From: Toxotes chatareus
Lineage: Eukaryota; Chordata; Actinopteri; Toxotidae
Assembly: GCA_016801885.1 (NCBI GenBank)
Contig: CM028892.1
Coordinates: forward strand, 10,858,114 to 10,922,113
Direction of reading: 5' to 3'
Length of the DNA stretch: 64,000 nucleotides
Shown: one piece after another, positions 1 through 12,958 of the stretch
Layout of the letters: each line of letters opens with the position of its first letter
Numbering within the stretch: position 1 is the stretch's first letter
Notes under the pieces: model-generated
What the model was told of the DNA's origin: nothing
Seen by the model: the letters and a program-made list of their open reading frames with translations, nothing else
The model's database searches: none
Position numbers and translations under genes: made by a program

Positions 1-1134
1 ACGTTATGTTGTTGTTATTTAACCACGCGATTAAGTCAATAAACTGTCTTTTATAAAAAAAAAAATATATATATATATATAAATATAAAACCCCACCCAG
101 TGCGTCTCTGCTGTCCTCCGTGTCGGGCTGACGTGGGAGTGAGGGTGAGGGCGGCCTCTCTGCCGCTGTGTCGGGCCGAGGCTGAGCGGACGTTGGTGGC
201 TGCTGCAGTCCTCCTCCTCTCCAGGCTACTGGCTAATGCCAGAAAGAGGAATTTACACAAAAAAACACACAAAAAATTAAAAAGACAAAAAAAAAAAAAA
301 GAAAGAAAAATACGTTTTACCGAACTTCACTTCCTCTGATACCTTTTTCATTTTTCGTCTTTCTCTTCGATGCTCCACTGCTCCGAGCTTTATTTTCCAT
401 GACATGTGATTAGAGTTTTTCCTCACCTGTCGCCAACGACACCACGTGACCCGACCTGACCCGTCATCATCAGGCTACGAACAGCCAATAAACCAATCAC
501 AATACGTTGTTTATCAGCGAATAAACGAACTGTGCATTCACTGTTTCCTAGTTTAACACACAGTTGCTTTATGTTGGTGTGATATCCATCACTCAGCTGC
601 ACATATTCGCTTTGGACGAGCTGAAAACGGAATATTTAACGGTCTTTAGAAATTACAGAGACACCAAAAGCAAAATGAAACCCAGCAAATCTCCATCAGT
701 TTTCATCCACCTGCAGAAAGTAGAAGGTACATACTATCCTCTGCTTCAGGAGCTTAGATCAGACTTTTTATGCTCCATCTTTTTAAATGTTAACGACCTA
801 CTTAATTGCATAAGTAGAGGTGGATATCTACTTGTGAACTGTTTGTGACACAAGCTTAGCATAAATGTTTTAACCAATAAGCCTGCAGATAAATGATTTC
901 AGATAACGATGAAGCAGATTATCCGAAGTTTTAAACTTTACTAATAAACCAATTTTCAGTTGCTCCAAAATCCATCGTACTGACATTCAGATAATGGTTT
1001 GGCTGTCTGTCTGGACAGTGATCGATTTAACTTTATGAATACTGACTACCATTAATGTTTGACAGAGATGTTGAAGCTCCTGTCAGCTGCTGAACACACT
1101 GACACTGCCTGCTTTCTTTTGTGTTGCTCTGCAG
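1..1134 (+). other. gli2: gli2 intron (partial)
   Basis: No exon is recognised here. The stretch carries a short AT dinucleotide run near 55-82 and an A-rich tract near 260-310. Its end is fixed by the acceptor before 1135. Confidence 0.7.
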
Positions 1135-1299
1135 TTTGAGGGCTGCTCCAAGGCCTACTCTCGTCTGGAGAATCTCAAAACCCATCTGCGCTCACACACC
1201 GGTGAGAAACCATATGTTTGTGAGCACGAGGGATGCAACAAAGCTTTCTCCAACGCCTCGGATCGAGCCAAACACCAGAACCGGACACACTCCAACGAG
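1135..1299 (+). CDS. gli2: gli2 exon: end of zinc finger 3 and zinc finger 4
   Basis: 165 bp, 55 codons, phase 0 at both ends. The acceptor is CTCTGCAG and the donor GAG/GTACGG. It encodes the end of finger 3 (EGCSKAYSRLENLKTHLRSH), the TGEKP linker, and all of finger 4 (EHEGCNKAFSNASDRAKHQ), ending THSNE. Fingers 4 and 5 make most base contacts with the GACCACCCA site in the known GLI-DNA structure. Confidence 0.96.
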
Positions 1300-4200
1300 G
1301 TACGGACGACTTTTGGCCTTTCCTCCTACAGCTGCTCTCACACTGACTCCCTCACAGAGCTAAACTCTGCACGAGCTGACTGAAGCAGCCCAGATGAAAA
1401 ACTGCAGAGTGACAGGAGTTTATCTTCGTCTGCGGCGAACGGTGGCCCAAATTTCCTTTGCATGGAGATCATTAGATTTTAGGCAGCACAGGCAGATTGT
1501 TCCAGTCTGCACATTTGCCTCCATACAGGTGTCGACGGCAGTGTCTGTGTGTTGCTTCAGTGCCCCTGTGTATGTCTGCAGACGTCTGTGAGTAAATAAT
1601 GAGGTGTAGACATAATGAGCACGACGGCCCACAATGCATTAGGGCGAATCATGCTCACCGCTCCCCCTCCGCCCCGCAGAGTGGGACCACCTGCAGACGG
1701 CGAATGGAAAATGAAACCTGGAAGCGTTTCAGAAACCTCACTGCTTATCCATCAGCAGGACCGCAGAGAGGGAGTTCACCGTCACTGCAACAACCCACAC
1801 ACACACACACACACACAGATTTACCTGAACACACCTGTGCACCAGCATTAACTGTATGCAGACCAAATCTAACCCAACAAAATGAAAACAATACTCGAAC
1901 AATAAATATCTGAAGATCTCGCTCACACTGAGAAGCTGCTTGTGACTGATTGCATTATAGAGCAATATTAAAACAAGATGCCTGTTATTTTCTTTCAATC
2001 ACTGATTCAATGTTTAGTCTATAAAATGTAAAGAGAAGGACAAAAATGTCCAGAGCTCAGTGTCTCTCGTCTTCCAGTTATTTCGTTTTACTCAGTACTG
2101 ACTTATATCTGTCCCATCAACATCGTTTTCATTCATTCATTCTGCAGCTCCTCCAGCTACATATAGAACTTCCAGTTTACAGAAGAATTCTCTGTATATT
2201 TCTTTGCATCTGCAGAAACCCTACGTATGTAAGATCCCTGGCTGTACCAAGCGATACACAGATCCCAGCTCTCTCAGGAAGCACGTGAAGACGGTCCACG
2301 GCCCCGAAGCCCACGTCACCAAGAAGCAGCGCAGCGACCTGCCGCCCAGGCCGCCGGCGCCCAGGGAGAACGGCGAGAACGAGGCGGGGCCCAGAGAGAG
2401 AATCCAGAGGGAGGACAAGATATCAGACAACGGCTCACCCAGAGGCATGGAGGACTTTGTGCACGTCAAATCCATCAAGACAGAAAACTCTGTGGTAAGA
2501 TCGCTTGACATGGTTCAGCTCGAGTTCAGTTTGAAAAAGCAAAAAGACACAAGAAAAGTCAAATCTGGTAAATAATGGGATTTGATTTATGTGAGCATTT
2601 AACCAAAGAAGATTTTCCATGATTAAAACCAACTTCTCTGCCAGTGCACGATCAGAAATGTGTCTGTCTGATAGCAAAGCAGTGACAGAAACACTTTATA
2701 TAATATTATGTGCTGTGACAGACAGTACACTGCACTACTACACACCTACACAAACTACACACCTACACAAATGAAAACATTCTCAGAGCTGTGCATCCAG
2801 TGTTGTATAACCACTGCTGCTGTACAGCAACACAGCACCGGCCCTTTGAGGGTGGGACAGATACTAACAGCTACTAACTAGCTATTAACTTTCAACTTTG
2901 TGAGCAGAGTGAGAGACTGAGTATTAGGTAATAGACCATGAATGTGAATAACAGCAGCACCCCTCTTTATCCTAACCTTTCTTCTGCTTGCTGCTGGTCT
3001 TCATTTCTCTGCCTTTTCTGACTTTCCTTACGGACAGACCTTGCTAAGGTGAGCTCACCTACGCCTGATTATACCTTTCATTATACCTTTCAACATTTTA
3101 TGTCACCTTTCACTATCATTCAGTGTGTTTTGCCATTTTGCTTCATCAAATAAACAGTTTCATTCCAAAAAGAGATGATTTAAAAAAAAAACAAAAAAGA
3201 CTGAGATTTGTCATGTAGTCATGGTAATTTATAAAATGCAGAAACTGTAAAACATTTTGGAATCAACCTGTTCTTATATGAACTCATCTCATCATCTCAT
3301 CGTTAGGTGAACCAGGATTTGTTCTTATTACTTTTTAAAGAACAAATGTTCATGTTTTTAACAGTTTTTATTTGTTTGCATGCTCGTTTTTTTCTTTAAT
3401 AACTCAACTTGATGTGAATGAGAGTCCTTTCTTTATCTATTTATATTTGTCAGATGAAGTTTCTAACCTATAACACACTGACTCATGTCATCCAAGAGAC
3501 CGTGTACGTCACTTTTCCTGTACACAGGCAGTTTAAACCTACAGTGGAGACCTATCAAACAGCCGTCAGACAGCCTGAACATGATAAAAGCCACTCCAGG
3601 ATTAATATTCAAACACTGGGAATTGGCTTTGCTGCTCTGTGCAAACAGAGCCAGCTATCAAGCTGTGATCAAGACGGCTTTTTAGCAGTGAATATATTAG
3701 AGTCTGTGAGGAAACCCAGGCTGGGCAGGACCTGTTCAAAGTGATACACACTCTAAAACCACTACAGTCTTTACAAAAGAGAAATGGAAGGATTATTCAT
3801 AACACTGAACCATACATAACGAATTAACTCCCATTTACATCGATATGAGTAAATATTTAAAAAGTGACTCCAGCAAATGTGAAATCATTAACCTGACAGC
3901 AGAGTGCGATGGTGAAATGTTAGTAAAAGCAGTTTAACTTAAACAATATGAGAAAACTTTGCGTGATGCTTTTTGTGTTTTATTTATTCATTTGCATTTG
4001 TGTAAATGAAACGAAGACAGAAGAAAAGACGTAAAGAATGGGAAGCTGTGCTGCTGGCAGAGGGAAAAGCTCTGCAGGTTATTTACCATAAGTCTAACAG
4101 AAACAAGTCGGAGTGACAAGCAAAGCTTCAGACTCACCTAAATGTTCACACAGCCTCCGCCCTCACCGCTGAGTTCTTGAAGAAAGAAACGTGATCACAT

Positions 4201-7200
4201 CTCATGATGAATGGCCCGGCGCTCTGGCTCAGGCTCAAGCAGTCTTTCATCCTGCCCATTTCTAATTCACAGACAGACTAAGACAGTCTGTAATCTGTGG
4301 TGGACCCCCACCTCTTCGCCCCATCCCAAAAAACACTCATTATTTACAATTAAGCCGGGGGAGGATAAAAGACTCAATGATTCACTGTTCTTCATGCCAT
4401 GTTCCACTTTTGTTCTGGTAAAGAAAGATTGTTTTTTAGGACAAATAGTTGTGTCTTTTCTGCTTTTCTCATGCTCTTTTTATCTCGTCCACTCTCTTTC
4501 TTCCTTTTTCTGCATTTCTCCATCACTCCCTCACTTTCCTCTTGCTCTTTCCATATCCTCCATCCTCCCATTTCTCTTCGTAGATGTATCAGTCCAGCCC
4601 TGGCGGTCAGTCATCATGTAGCAGCGAACCATCACCACTTGGCAGTGCCACCAACAATGACAGTGGAGTAGAAATGGCGGCGCACAGCGGGGGAAGCCTG
4701 GGGGACCTGAGCACCCTGGACGACCTGCCCTTTGTGGAGTCTTTGGGCTTTGAAGATTCCACCGGCGGAGTCGCGGCGGTGGGTCTCCACTTCCGAAAGC
4801 AGCTTGGCACCAGTCAGCTCCTGGAGCATCTGAAAAAGGAGAGGCTGAAGACAGTGAGGGACTCGTGTCGGTGGGCGAACAACCCAACACCCCCAGTCCT
4901 CGGCACCAAGCTCCCACCCATACCAGCAAACGGTGAGAAGAGAGAAACGCACCACTTTTATAACACAAGTTAGATTAAAGACTAATCAGGTATTAAGGTC
5001 TCCACCAACTCCTGAAAAAAATATCTGACTCTTCAGCTGCCAGATGTTCTGCTCTGTCCACCAGCTAGATGCTAACTTTGTCTGTCTGCTGTTTGGTGGT
5101 AGTAACACAGATTTGGTTTATGAAAGTGTCATACATTTTCATCTGTTCATTCACAGGGTCCCTCCTGGAGAGTCCAAGTATGGGTGGTGGTTCGGTGTCC
5201 TTCCCTGGTTCAGGCTTGGGTAAGCTGAGCTCCGGTAAATCAGCTCTGCTGGAAAACCTTTCAGAGCGCCGTGACAGCACCTCCAGCACCCTGAGCTCAG
5301 TTTACACCCTCAGCCGCCGCTCCTCAGGCATCTCCCCCTGCTACTCCAGCAGGCGCTCAAGCCAGGCCTCGCAGTTTGGTGCCAACCGCCCCAGCAACCT
5401 CAGCTCTGCTGACTCTTATGACCCCATCTCTGCTGACATCTCACGGCGCTCCAGTCAGGTTAGCCAGTGTGGAGGAAGCGGTGGAGGAGCAGGAGGGTGT
5501 GGAGGAGGGGGCCTAATCAGCCCCCTCAGCCTGACCCCAGCCCAGCACTATCACCTTAAGGTGAAATACGCAGCTGCTACAGGGGGTGCACCACCTACCC
5601 CTCTTCCACACATGTGTCTGAAGACCCATGGAGCCCTGTACCGGGACCCCCACGAATCCTCCACCATTAACAAAGGCCCGGCTTCCAGGCAGTACAGCAG
5701 CTACACCACAAGGAGTCTGATGCCTCATGAGGTCCCATCTAACATCCCCCGCCGAGCCAGTGACCCTGTGAGACGGGTGACTGTGGATTCTCTCAGCCAG
5801 CCACAAATGCAGCGCTACAACAGCATGGGCACACTGAATGGGGGGGTGACCATGAAGCCCTATCCGCCTCCTGCATCCGATCGCCGCCATTTACCCCAAC
5901 TGCGATCAGATGGGCTCCACCCCTACCCTTACAGCCTGCGACCGCCCAGCATTTCTGAGAATGTCACCATGGAGACGGGTGACATCCCTGAGGAAGACCT
6001 GTTGCTGCCTGACTTCAACACTGACAACAGAGACACAGCCTGCAGAGTGTCAACCAATCAACAAGATTTCCAAGGAAACCCCAATCTTCAGCAGCAGTCG
6101 TACTATGAGAGAAGGATGGCTGTCGTGAATACAAACATCAAGCTGCCCACTCCGGTTTTGACCTCTCCCAGCATGAGTCCAGGGCAGCAACAGCAGAAGA
6201 GTCCACCTTCCTCGAGGGACAGCAGGGCCAATTTCCCTGGCTCTCTGGGACTTATGGATGTTGGCCAGCACAACTCCAAACTACAGGTCCGAGGGAACCT
6301 GGCTGTCCTCCAGCAGAACCAGAACTTTGGATCCTTTTATAACAATCTCAGCTCCAACCAGCAGATGATTCAAAACCTCTCTAACAAAACACAGCAGAGA
6401 CGCAAACACCTGAATACTGAACCAGGAGCAAACTGCTTCCAGCAGTCATCAAACCTCAATGAAGCAATTAGCTCTCAGTGCAGGTTCAACGACAGCATCG
6501 GTCCCTTTGATAAAAATGGAAACACCACCTATCCAACTTGTAGTAACACAGCAGCAGTGAACGGGAGCATGTTCAGCCCCATCTGCAAACAGGAGCCAGT
6601 TGACATGGAGCCTGTTGATATGCATCTTGCTGATGCTGGATTTCAGCCTGTGCAAGTTAAAACTGAGGACTGTGGTGGATCGGTCATGATTTCAGATCAG
6701 CAGAATTGTAATTTGACCTCCCAGAATCCTTTGCAAACTGGGAATCAGAGTCATCTCCAGCCAAGACCACCGACAGAACCCAAATCTCTGAACAGGCGCC
6801 TTTCAGGGCCCAAGATGATGCAGCAGACGAGGCACCCAAATAATGCGAATCCAGAAGTTGCTTCCAAATTATCCAACAGTGGAGTTTTAGGACTTCATTG
6901 CACCAACAACTCTGATGACAATGCTGTGTACTACACAGGGCAGATTCAAGTATTTGAGCCAAACGGGAACTTGGACCATCATCTTTCCTCTGTGGTGAAT
7001 GTACCTCCTTTCGAAAATGATGCAACATCTCCCAGTTCAGGCGACAACCGGGTGTCCAGGACTATAGACTGTAACACAGCACTGGAACAGGCACAGATAG
7101 ACTTTGATAGCATGTTGGATGATGGGGATCACTCCAGCCTGATGTCAGGAACCCTGAGTCCAGGTCTGCTCCAGAATTTGTCCCAGAGTTCCTCTCGCCT

Positions 7201-7330
7201 GACAACGCCCAGGAACTCTGTCACGTTGCCCTCGGGGCCGGCGGGGACAGGAAACATGGCCATTGGGGACATGAGTTCGTTGCTGACTACTCTGGCAGAG
7301 GAGAGTAAGTTCCTCAACTTGATGTCTTAG
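1135..7330 (+). CDS. gli2: GLI2 zinc-finger transcription factor (3' part, four exons)
   Basis: Coding exons are 1135-1299, 2216-2494, 4584-4932 and 5157-7330, with stop TAG at 7328-7330. They join in frame to 988 codons plus stop. GLI proteins are the DNA-binding effectors of Hedgehog signalling and shuttle between cilium, cytoplasm and nucleus. Visible parts, in order: the end of C2H2 finger 3 and all of finger 4 (exon 1135-1299), finger 5 (start of exon 2216-2494), a conserved Ser-rich linker, the RRSS phosphorylation cluster, and an acidic C-terminal activation motif. The C-terminus ending EESKFLNLMS, and the stretch with DDGDHSSL and SRLTTPRNS, match GLI2 rather than GLI1 or GLI3 as I recall them. 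Fingers 1-2, most of finger 3 and the repressor N-terminus lie upstream of the window. The region after the fingers is somewhat shorter than in human GLI2. Whether this is the a or b teleost paralogue cannot be decided here. Confidence 0.96.
1300..2215 (+). other. gli2: gli2 intron with CA microsatellite
   Basis: Lies between the finger 4 and finger 5 exons. A (CA)n run sits near 1795-1819. Nothing else is recognised. Confidence 0.85.
2216..2494 (+). CDS. gli2: gli2 exon: zinc finger 5 and linker
   Basis: 279 bp, 93 codons, phase 0-0. The acceptor is TCTGCAG and the donor TGTG/GTAAGA. It starts KPYVCKIPGCTKRYTDPSSL (finger 5), then HVTKKQRSD, the end of the basic nuclear-localisation region. 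The rest is a polar linker ending SIKTENSV. This ending joins directly to the MYQSSPGG start of the next exon, as in other GLI2 proteins. Confidence 0.96.
2495..4583 (+). other. gli2: gli2 intron
   Basis: A 2.1 kb intron between phase-0 exons. It is low in structure, with an A-rich tract near 3180-3200. The last 150 bp are strongly pyrimidine-rich, as expected for the acceptor at 4583. Confidence 0.85.
4584..4932 (+). CDS. gli2: gli2 exon: Ser-rich linker
   Basis: 349 bp, phase 0 in and phase 1 out. The acceptor is TCTTCGTAG and the donor AACG/GTGAGA. It encodes QSSCSSEPSPLGSATNNDSG, a very conserved GLI block, then an acidic stretch and LRKQLGTSQ-like and KLPPIPANG segments. The split Gly codon G/GG is completed by the next exon. 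Confidence 0.94.
5157..7330 (+). CDS. gli2: gli2 terminal coding exon: phosphodegron and activation region
   Basis: 2174 bp, opening after the acceptor TCATTCACAG and ending in TAG. Three RRSS motifs encoded near 5313, 5349 and 5443 form the PKA/GSK3/CK1 cluster that in GLI2/GLI3 controls beta-TrCP binding and partial proteolysis. A further RRASDP site lies near 5752. Downstream are RPPSISENVTME and EEDLLLPDF near 5940-6020, a long Gln/Asn/Ser-rich middle, and an acidic motif IDFDSMLDDGDHSSL near 7096-7140 typical of the GLI activation domain. There is no frameshift or internal stop. Confidence 0.96.
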
Positions 7331-8265
7331 TCACATTATGGAAAACTGACAGAAAGGTGTTTGCAGAAGTGATGAACTCCTTATGCCCAATAAACATTTA
7401 TCCACAGACTTAACATTGATGTGACTTTGAGCCAAAAAGCCTCTGCAGTGTGTGACTCCCGTTTTCTTGTACAGTCTCATTTGTTACTTATTTAAAATGG
7501 CGATTTTCTATCTTTTTTTAAAAGCCATATTTTTTGTTTTTTTGCCTTAGGTAGCAAATATTGTGTAAACAACAGAATTTAGTTGTTGTGCAGGTCTGCA
7601 GTTAGATCAATTTACTAAGTGCCTGGCTCAGCCAACATATGCATGCTGTGCATATGACCACATTTAAAATGTGTAAATGCAACCAGGTAATTATCAGAAA
7701 CCTACATATTTGGAATGTATCATCATCACCGACGTGTTTTTTTCCACTGTAAATTACTGGAGCTCAGCTTGGTTTTATCACGTTGCTCATTTCTGCTCGA
7801 GGAGAAAACTGTTTAACGGAGACGTTTCTTTCTCTCTCATCACAGCATTTCAAGTTTACAGTCACTGTCATCAGTGAGCCATTATTTGATTGCTGCGTTG
7901 CTGCTGAGATTAACTGTGACATCTCAGTGTCAGGCGTCAGAGACTTGATATGTGACTGGAATGATGAACCCATGCACTGAAAAAAATGGGCAGTGCTCCT
8001 GCAGTGAGAAGAGCCGAAGGCTTCAGTGAGCATCTGAGGAGAATCCAACTTTTTCCTTTTGTACATTCTTGCACCAGTTTGTTGTGCTGGTTAAATGTAA
8101 ATATCATTTGTACATTTCTTAAAAAATACAGTATTGATTTTTTTAAACAAATATAGTTTGTGTTGTCCTTCATGCAGATGTTTTTGATGTTTTAACAGGA
8201 TCAGAACAGTTTGACAGCAGGTCATTCAAACTAAACAGCAAAATAAATGGTTTCTCATCGTTCTC
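7331..8265 (+). other. gli2: gli2 3'UTR with candidate poly(A) signals
   Basis: AT-rich non-coding sequence after the gli2 stop. AATAAA occurs at 7389-7394, only about 60 bp past the stop, and again at 8242-8247. The later one is the more plausible main 3' end. The extent is inferred from these signals alone. Confidence 0.5.
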
Positions 8266-9234
8266 ATGTTCAGATTTTCTGATGTGCTTCCATTTGCAGG
8301 ACATCATCATTTGTCAGTGACGAACAAAACTGTTAGATCCTGATCTGCCTCCTCTACAGTTTGTTTAATCACAACAACTACTATGTCATGGAAAGATAAC
8401 GGTTTGGGGAAACAGAGTAAAAGGTAACAGGTAAGGAGCTGTGGTCTCCCATGTCAAAGTCACACACTGACAAAGTTTCCTGACAGCCACTGCTGTGAGG
8501 TTTGGTAAGGTTCTGTGTTTGGTCTAAAACCTCTGCTTTATTAACGTTTGGGTCCTTCATCCTTTGTTAAAAAAAACTTGGTTCTGGTTTGGGAACGATC
8601 AGTGGAGTCAGTTTAAAAAAACAAATGCTGACTGCTCGGGCTCAGTGAATTTGTGGAAATGAGCGCTGTCTAAAACACGAAGAAAGCTCTGTTCTGCCCT
8701 CTGACACGTGCTCTCATCTTCTGCTTCTTGTTGTAACTGAGTGTTATTATTATTCATCAGTCTGTCTCCTGATGGCTTCCTGTAGAAGGAGTGTTGATCG
8801 CTTCAATAATTCAACAACAAAACTTTTGTCTTTGAAGCCACGTTCCTGCACCCTTTGCCGACAAGGCACTTTCCTCAGACCTTTCTTGTTGAATGTCAGA
8901 CTGAGGAGCCACACGTTCTTAAGACGTTGCACGACCTCTTTCAAGACGGCTTTGAAATAACTTCCCCTGACCTCGTCTTACCTCGCCAGCAAGAGCAGGC
9001 TTGACATAATGTAAATTCTCACTCGGAAGCTGATGAAAAAGGACGCTAACAGGAGGGGAAAAGGCTGGACGCATGCAGAGCGGCTGCTGCTGCTGCAGTT
9101 AGCCTGTGTGTACTTCAATATTAACTCTGACAGAGCGGCCCAGAGGACGCGGCTGCCGAAACCACATAAAACAAAGCAGCTGAGAGGAGCGAGAGGTTCC
9201 GGGGACGCAGCGCTGAGCGTTAGTGAGAGGAACA

Positions 9235-9430
9235 AATGATTTTAGCCTGTCAGGGAATTCAGCCGAGGACACGTTTGATCTGGAGTTTGTGATTGCTTTT
9301 GCCACTGGAATTCCTTATTCTCTCAGAGATGTGAAGCGAGAGAGAAAATAGCCCCGGGCTGTGAAATCCAACCAGGCCCCGAACAAGAGGTGGAGATAAG
9401 ACGTGCAAAGATCATGTGTTACCAGCACCT
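9235..9430. promoter_or_regulatory. candidate conserved non-coding element
   Basis: A non-coding block of balanced composition, free of simple repeats, containing TTTGATCTGGAGTTTGTGAT and AGGTGGAGATAAGACG. It looks unlike the AT-rich, indel-prone sequence around it. This is inference from texture only; no cross-species comparison was possible. Confidence 0.25.
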
Positions 9431-10376
9431 TCAGTTAGTGATGGAGACAACTGAGTGAGGAAGATGAAAGACGGGTTTCAGCCCTCTGCCACCAATGGAT
9501 TATACATGTTATTATAGTTAGAGAAGAACAGATTTCAGTCATGACAGTGCAACGTATGTCAGATCACATGATTTTAGCTCAGTTCCTGCTGAGGCAGTGA
9601 GGATTTCATATCAGTTCATATCAGGCGTTTAACTCAAGCCTCCAGCAGGAATTAAGTATTGTACTGACAATACTGACAAGCTGAAAAAAAAACCTGACTC
9701 TAAGATGACACTTTGTGCCCTGACAGTATCTCAGAGCTTCTCTCTCTCTCTCTCAGTACTTTAGGTTTAGTATCTGCATTTCACATCATGAACTGAGATA
9801 AATCTGTTGATGTGCTGATATTAAATACATTTATTACATTTATCATAATCTACTAGTTACTGATGGGAAATCCAACATTTATTCAACATACCTCCTCCTG
9901 CAGAAGTGCTGTAACACAGAGAAACGTCAGAAAAGAGCTAATACACAGTGTCAGACGCTGTGAAGCACCAGTGTTTTTCCTGCTTCGCATTAGTTTCACT
10001 TCAGAGTGGCATCAACATGTGATATGTAGAGGTAAAGACCATGGACCATGTCCCCAGTTCAAGACTGATCGAGGACCTTAAATTCAGTGCATTCAGATTT
10101 TAAAATAAAAACTAAATGACTTACACAGCTACTCTAAGGTAAAGCACGGCTCAGCTGAGAGTCATCTCCAATGAGCGCTGAGGTTTTACAGCCTGAGCTC
10201 ATGGCGGGGCAGTAAACAGGCCTGTCTGCTGAGGGTTTAAAAGGCTACGGAGGAATGTGTTTTACAGCGAGCGCTGCATTCTCCGGCGTCTCTCGGGGCT
10301 CAGAGTTAGAGAGCTTCTTTATGAGCAACAAGCTTTTCAACAGTCAGACAAACCTCAGTGCAGCTACCTGCAGCCA

Positions 10377-10377
<1 letters not shown>

Positions 10378-10405
<28 letters not shown>
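10378..10405. repeat. (CA)n microsatellite
   Basis: An uninterrupted CA run of about 13 units in intergenic DNA. Confidence 0.9.
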
Positions 10406-10407
<2 letters not shown>

Positions 10408-11097
10408 ATGAGGCTTGTTAAGGTGGACATGTTTTGCAGCACGGGGCCCGTCAGTGACCAGGGCCCACTCTAACATCCCTGTGGCTTATTGGCTGAGCAG
10501 CAGCAGCAGGAAGCAGCTGAAGCTGGAGGATCCATCAATAAGTGGAGGTGGGAGGAAAAAAACACAGGGAGGTTCCCTCCAAAACAAGACGTCCACCAAC
10601 GCCGACGCTCTTAACTGAATCTGACCAGGAGAGTCTGGTTGAAGTGTCCTGGCAAAGCATTCGAAGGATTTACATATCAAAACTTTTATCTTCCTGTAGA
10701 AATGTTTTTCTTGATTCATTTTACATTCAGAGCCATAACTATATTATAATACCACACTTGACCTTGTTAAATTGTGGGTTGAAGCAGCTACAGAGCAGCA
10801 TCATGGCTCAGATGTTGGAATGTTCGTGGCTCCTTCTCATCCAGTGATGCAGGCAGAGGAAGTGTGGATGCAGCTGAATATGAAGGTTAGCTCTGAACTG
10901 CTGTGGGTTTCCTCAGACTCCAGGATCGAGCACTGAAATGAGATCGCTCTCACACAGTTTCTCTCTAACTGTGAAATAATAAATAATAAATCAATATGCA
11001 TGTTAACGCCAGCGAATGAGTGCGTGGAACATCCTGTCTCTGAGTCTGACATTATAAACTGCTCCTCTACAGCCAGGCTGACGCTGAAGTGGTGAGT

Positions 11098-11152
11098 TAG
11101 ATAGATCAATGGATAGATCAATACATAGATCAATGGACAGATCAATAGAGAA
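11098..11152. repeat. short tandem repeat, 12-13 bp unit
   Basis: Four to five degenerate copies of a unit like ATAGATCAATGG between 11098 and 11152. Confidence 0.8.
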
Positions 11153-12284
11153 ACTGACACTCTGCTCATTTTTTCTAGGAGCTACCTTTACTCCCCGCCC
11201 TGTGCGGTCAGACACCGGGTCCATCATGTATGCCACCGGTCCAATCAAAGCCGTGACGGTCGAACCAGCAGACGCACTCTGACGTGAAGGAGAGCTCAGC
11301 TCTGACCTCCACTTCCTGATGACACCACGTCACATCACCACAGCGCTGCATTATTGTGTTATTATTGCACATGTGACAGTCTAACAAGGCTGAATCCCTC
11401 CTCCAGCTCCCAGTGTCAGAGCAGATGATGGATAGTGCTCCGCAGTCACTGATGCCTCATTCATTTCTATTAGACTAATATGGAAATTCCCCCCAGAGTT
11501 CAGCCTCAGCCTCATGAAGCTGGAAGATGATATTAATTCATGAACCAATTTCAGAAGCTGGTGGTCAAACCGGCAGCTGAGGAGTCTGTCTGTTTGTATC
11601 TGCCTCCAGATGATGCCACGTCAGAGAAACAGCCCAGAACAAGAGCACAGAAAGAAACTGTTCACACAAAAGTAAACTGCAGATACAGAAACAACCAAAG
11701 ACTCTGTGCTCGGACATATACAAGAACGGCCCCACCTACTGGACTCAGATCTGGACCTAGATCTGTCCAGTATCTGTTGAGATGTGGATCAAAGAGACAA
11801 AGGGAAGAATAAACTCTCTGGCATCATCATCAGGCCTCACTACTAACAACCAGATACACATGAGTAAGTAAACAAACACAAGTATCTGACCCAACCAACA
11901 AGCACAGCAACAAGCACTGTACACAAAAACACAACACTCATATTTAGTTGGCAGATCATTTCAGAAAACATTTTGATACTTTACAAGCAGGCCTTTTTTA
12001 GCCAGGCTGCCAGCATCTGATGAAAGAGGTGATCGAGAAAGTGTAGGAAGTAGTTCCAACAGCTGGTGGAGAGCCAGTGGAAGCCAGGGGAGCGCGGGCT
12101 GTTACAGCAGCACATTAATGTTCATGGTCACATGCTCAACCATCACATAAGGTCGAAATGTTCGGGCGTCCACATACTTTTGACCATAAAACCTGTAAAA
12201 CAGCATTTTCTCAGGGCACTGAGCTATAACAGTTTAACACCTCGCACACACAGTTTTTTTGCATGTGTGGCCCCGGTGGGATAA

Positions 12285-12430
12285 ATGTATTATTAAGGTG
12301 CAGCTCCGCTCATTTCAATAGGGCCACCTCGCTGCCAAGGTGAGTGCTGTGGCCCCCGTGTCAACGCCTGCTTAATATTAACTAAGGCCCTCTGAATAAT
12401 GTTCATCCTCAGTAACTGAGGTCAACACTG
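12285..12430. promoter_or_regulatory. candidate conserved non-coding element
   Basis: A balanced-composition block with several homeodomain-like TTAATATTAA and AATAATG strings and a CTCATTTCAATAGGGCCACC core, in otherwise unstructured intergenic DNA. Inference only. Confidence 0.25.
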
Positions 12431-12714
12431 CAATAAAAAGTCTTAAAGGACAAAAACACTGATACAGTCCTTTCACAAGACATTAAGCTCTGACCCGAAA
12501 CATTTTTACCAGAGGAAGTGAAAAAATCTGCAGCACTTCGAGCTAATTCCACTGTTTCATATGTTTCACAGAGAAATGAACGTCCTGCTCATTTCACATT
12601 ACGTAACATCATTTGTCCAGAAAAGGCAAAGAAAAGAAACCTGAAGGTGAAGACAGGAAAACTCTGCAGCTGTTCCAGCTGAGGGTTTTGTTCGCTGCTG
12701 TTGAGGAGGGGAAA

Positions 12715-12815
12715 GTTGGCCAACCATCAGCGAGGCCTTCAGTGTCACGAACTAATACAAAATGCATATTCATGATATGTTGCTATGCAAAATAACATCT
12801 GTTTTCCAACAACGT
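12715..12815. promoter_or_regulatory. candidate enhancer with POU-like motifs
   Basis: A cluster of octamer-like strings: ATGCATATTCATGATATG near 12762 and ATGCAAAATAA near 12786, beside GTCACGAACTAATAC. Clustering within 30 bp is typical of developmental CNEs. Inference only. Confidence 0.3.
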
Positions 12816-12958
12816 GCCATCTGTCTGAGGGACTCTGTGATATTAACGGCTCATCACGGCAAAAAACAACAACACAGAGGCTTTAAAAAACAATTGTGTC
12901 GGTTATTATCTGTGATATCTCATGCAAACAGAGTCTCCACCACCATTTACATGTCATC

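Noticed and set aside
3041..3051. An AG-ACCTTGCTAAG-GTGAGC block in a gli2 intron that looks like a tiny exon
   Set aside because: It is 11 nt and would shift the frame, while the flanking exons already join in phase 0 with the conserved TENSV-MYQSS junction.
5513..5890. Antisense open frame of 125 codons inside the gli2 terminal exon
   Set aside because: It is the shadow of the conserved coding strand; it has no splice or family support.
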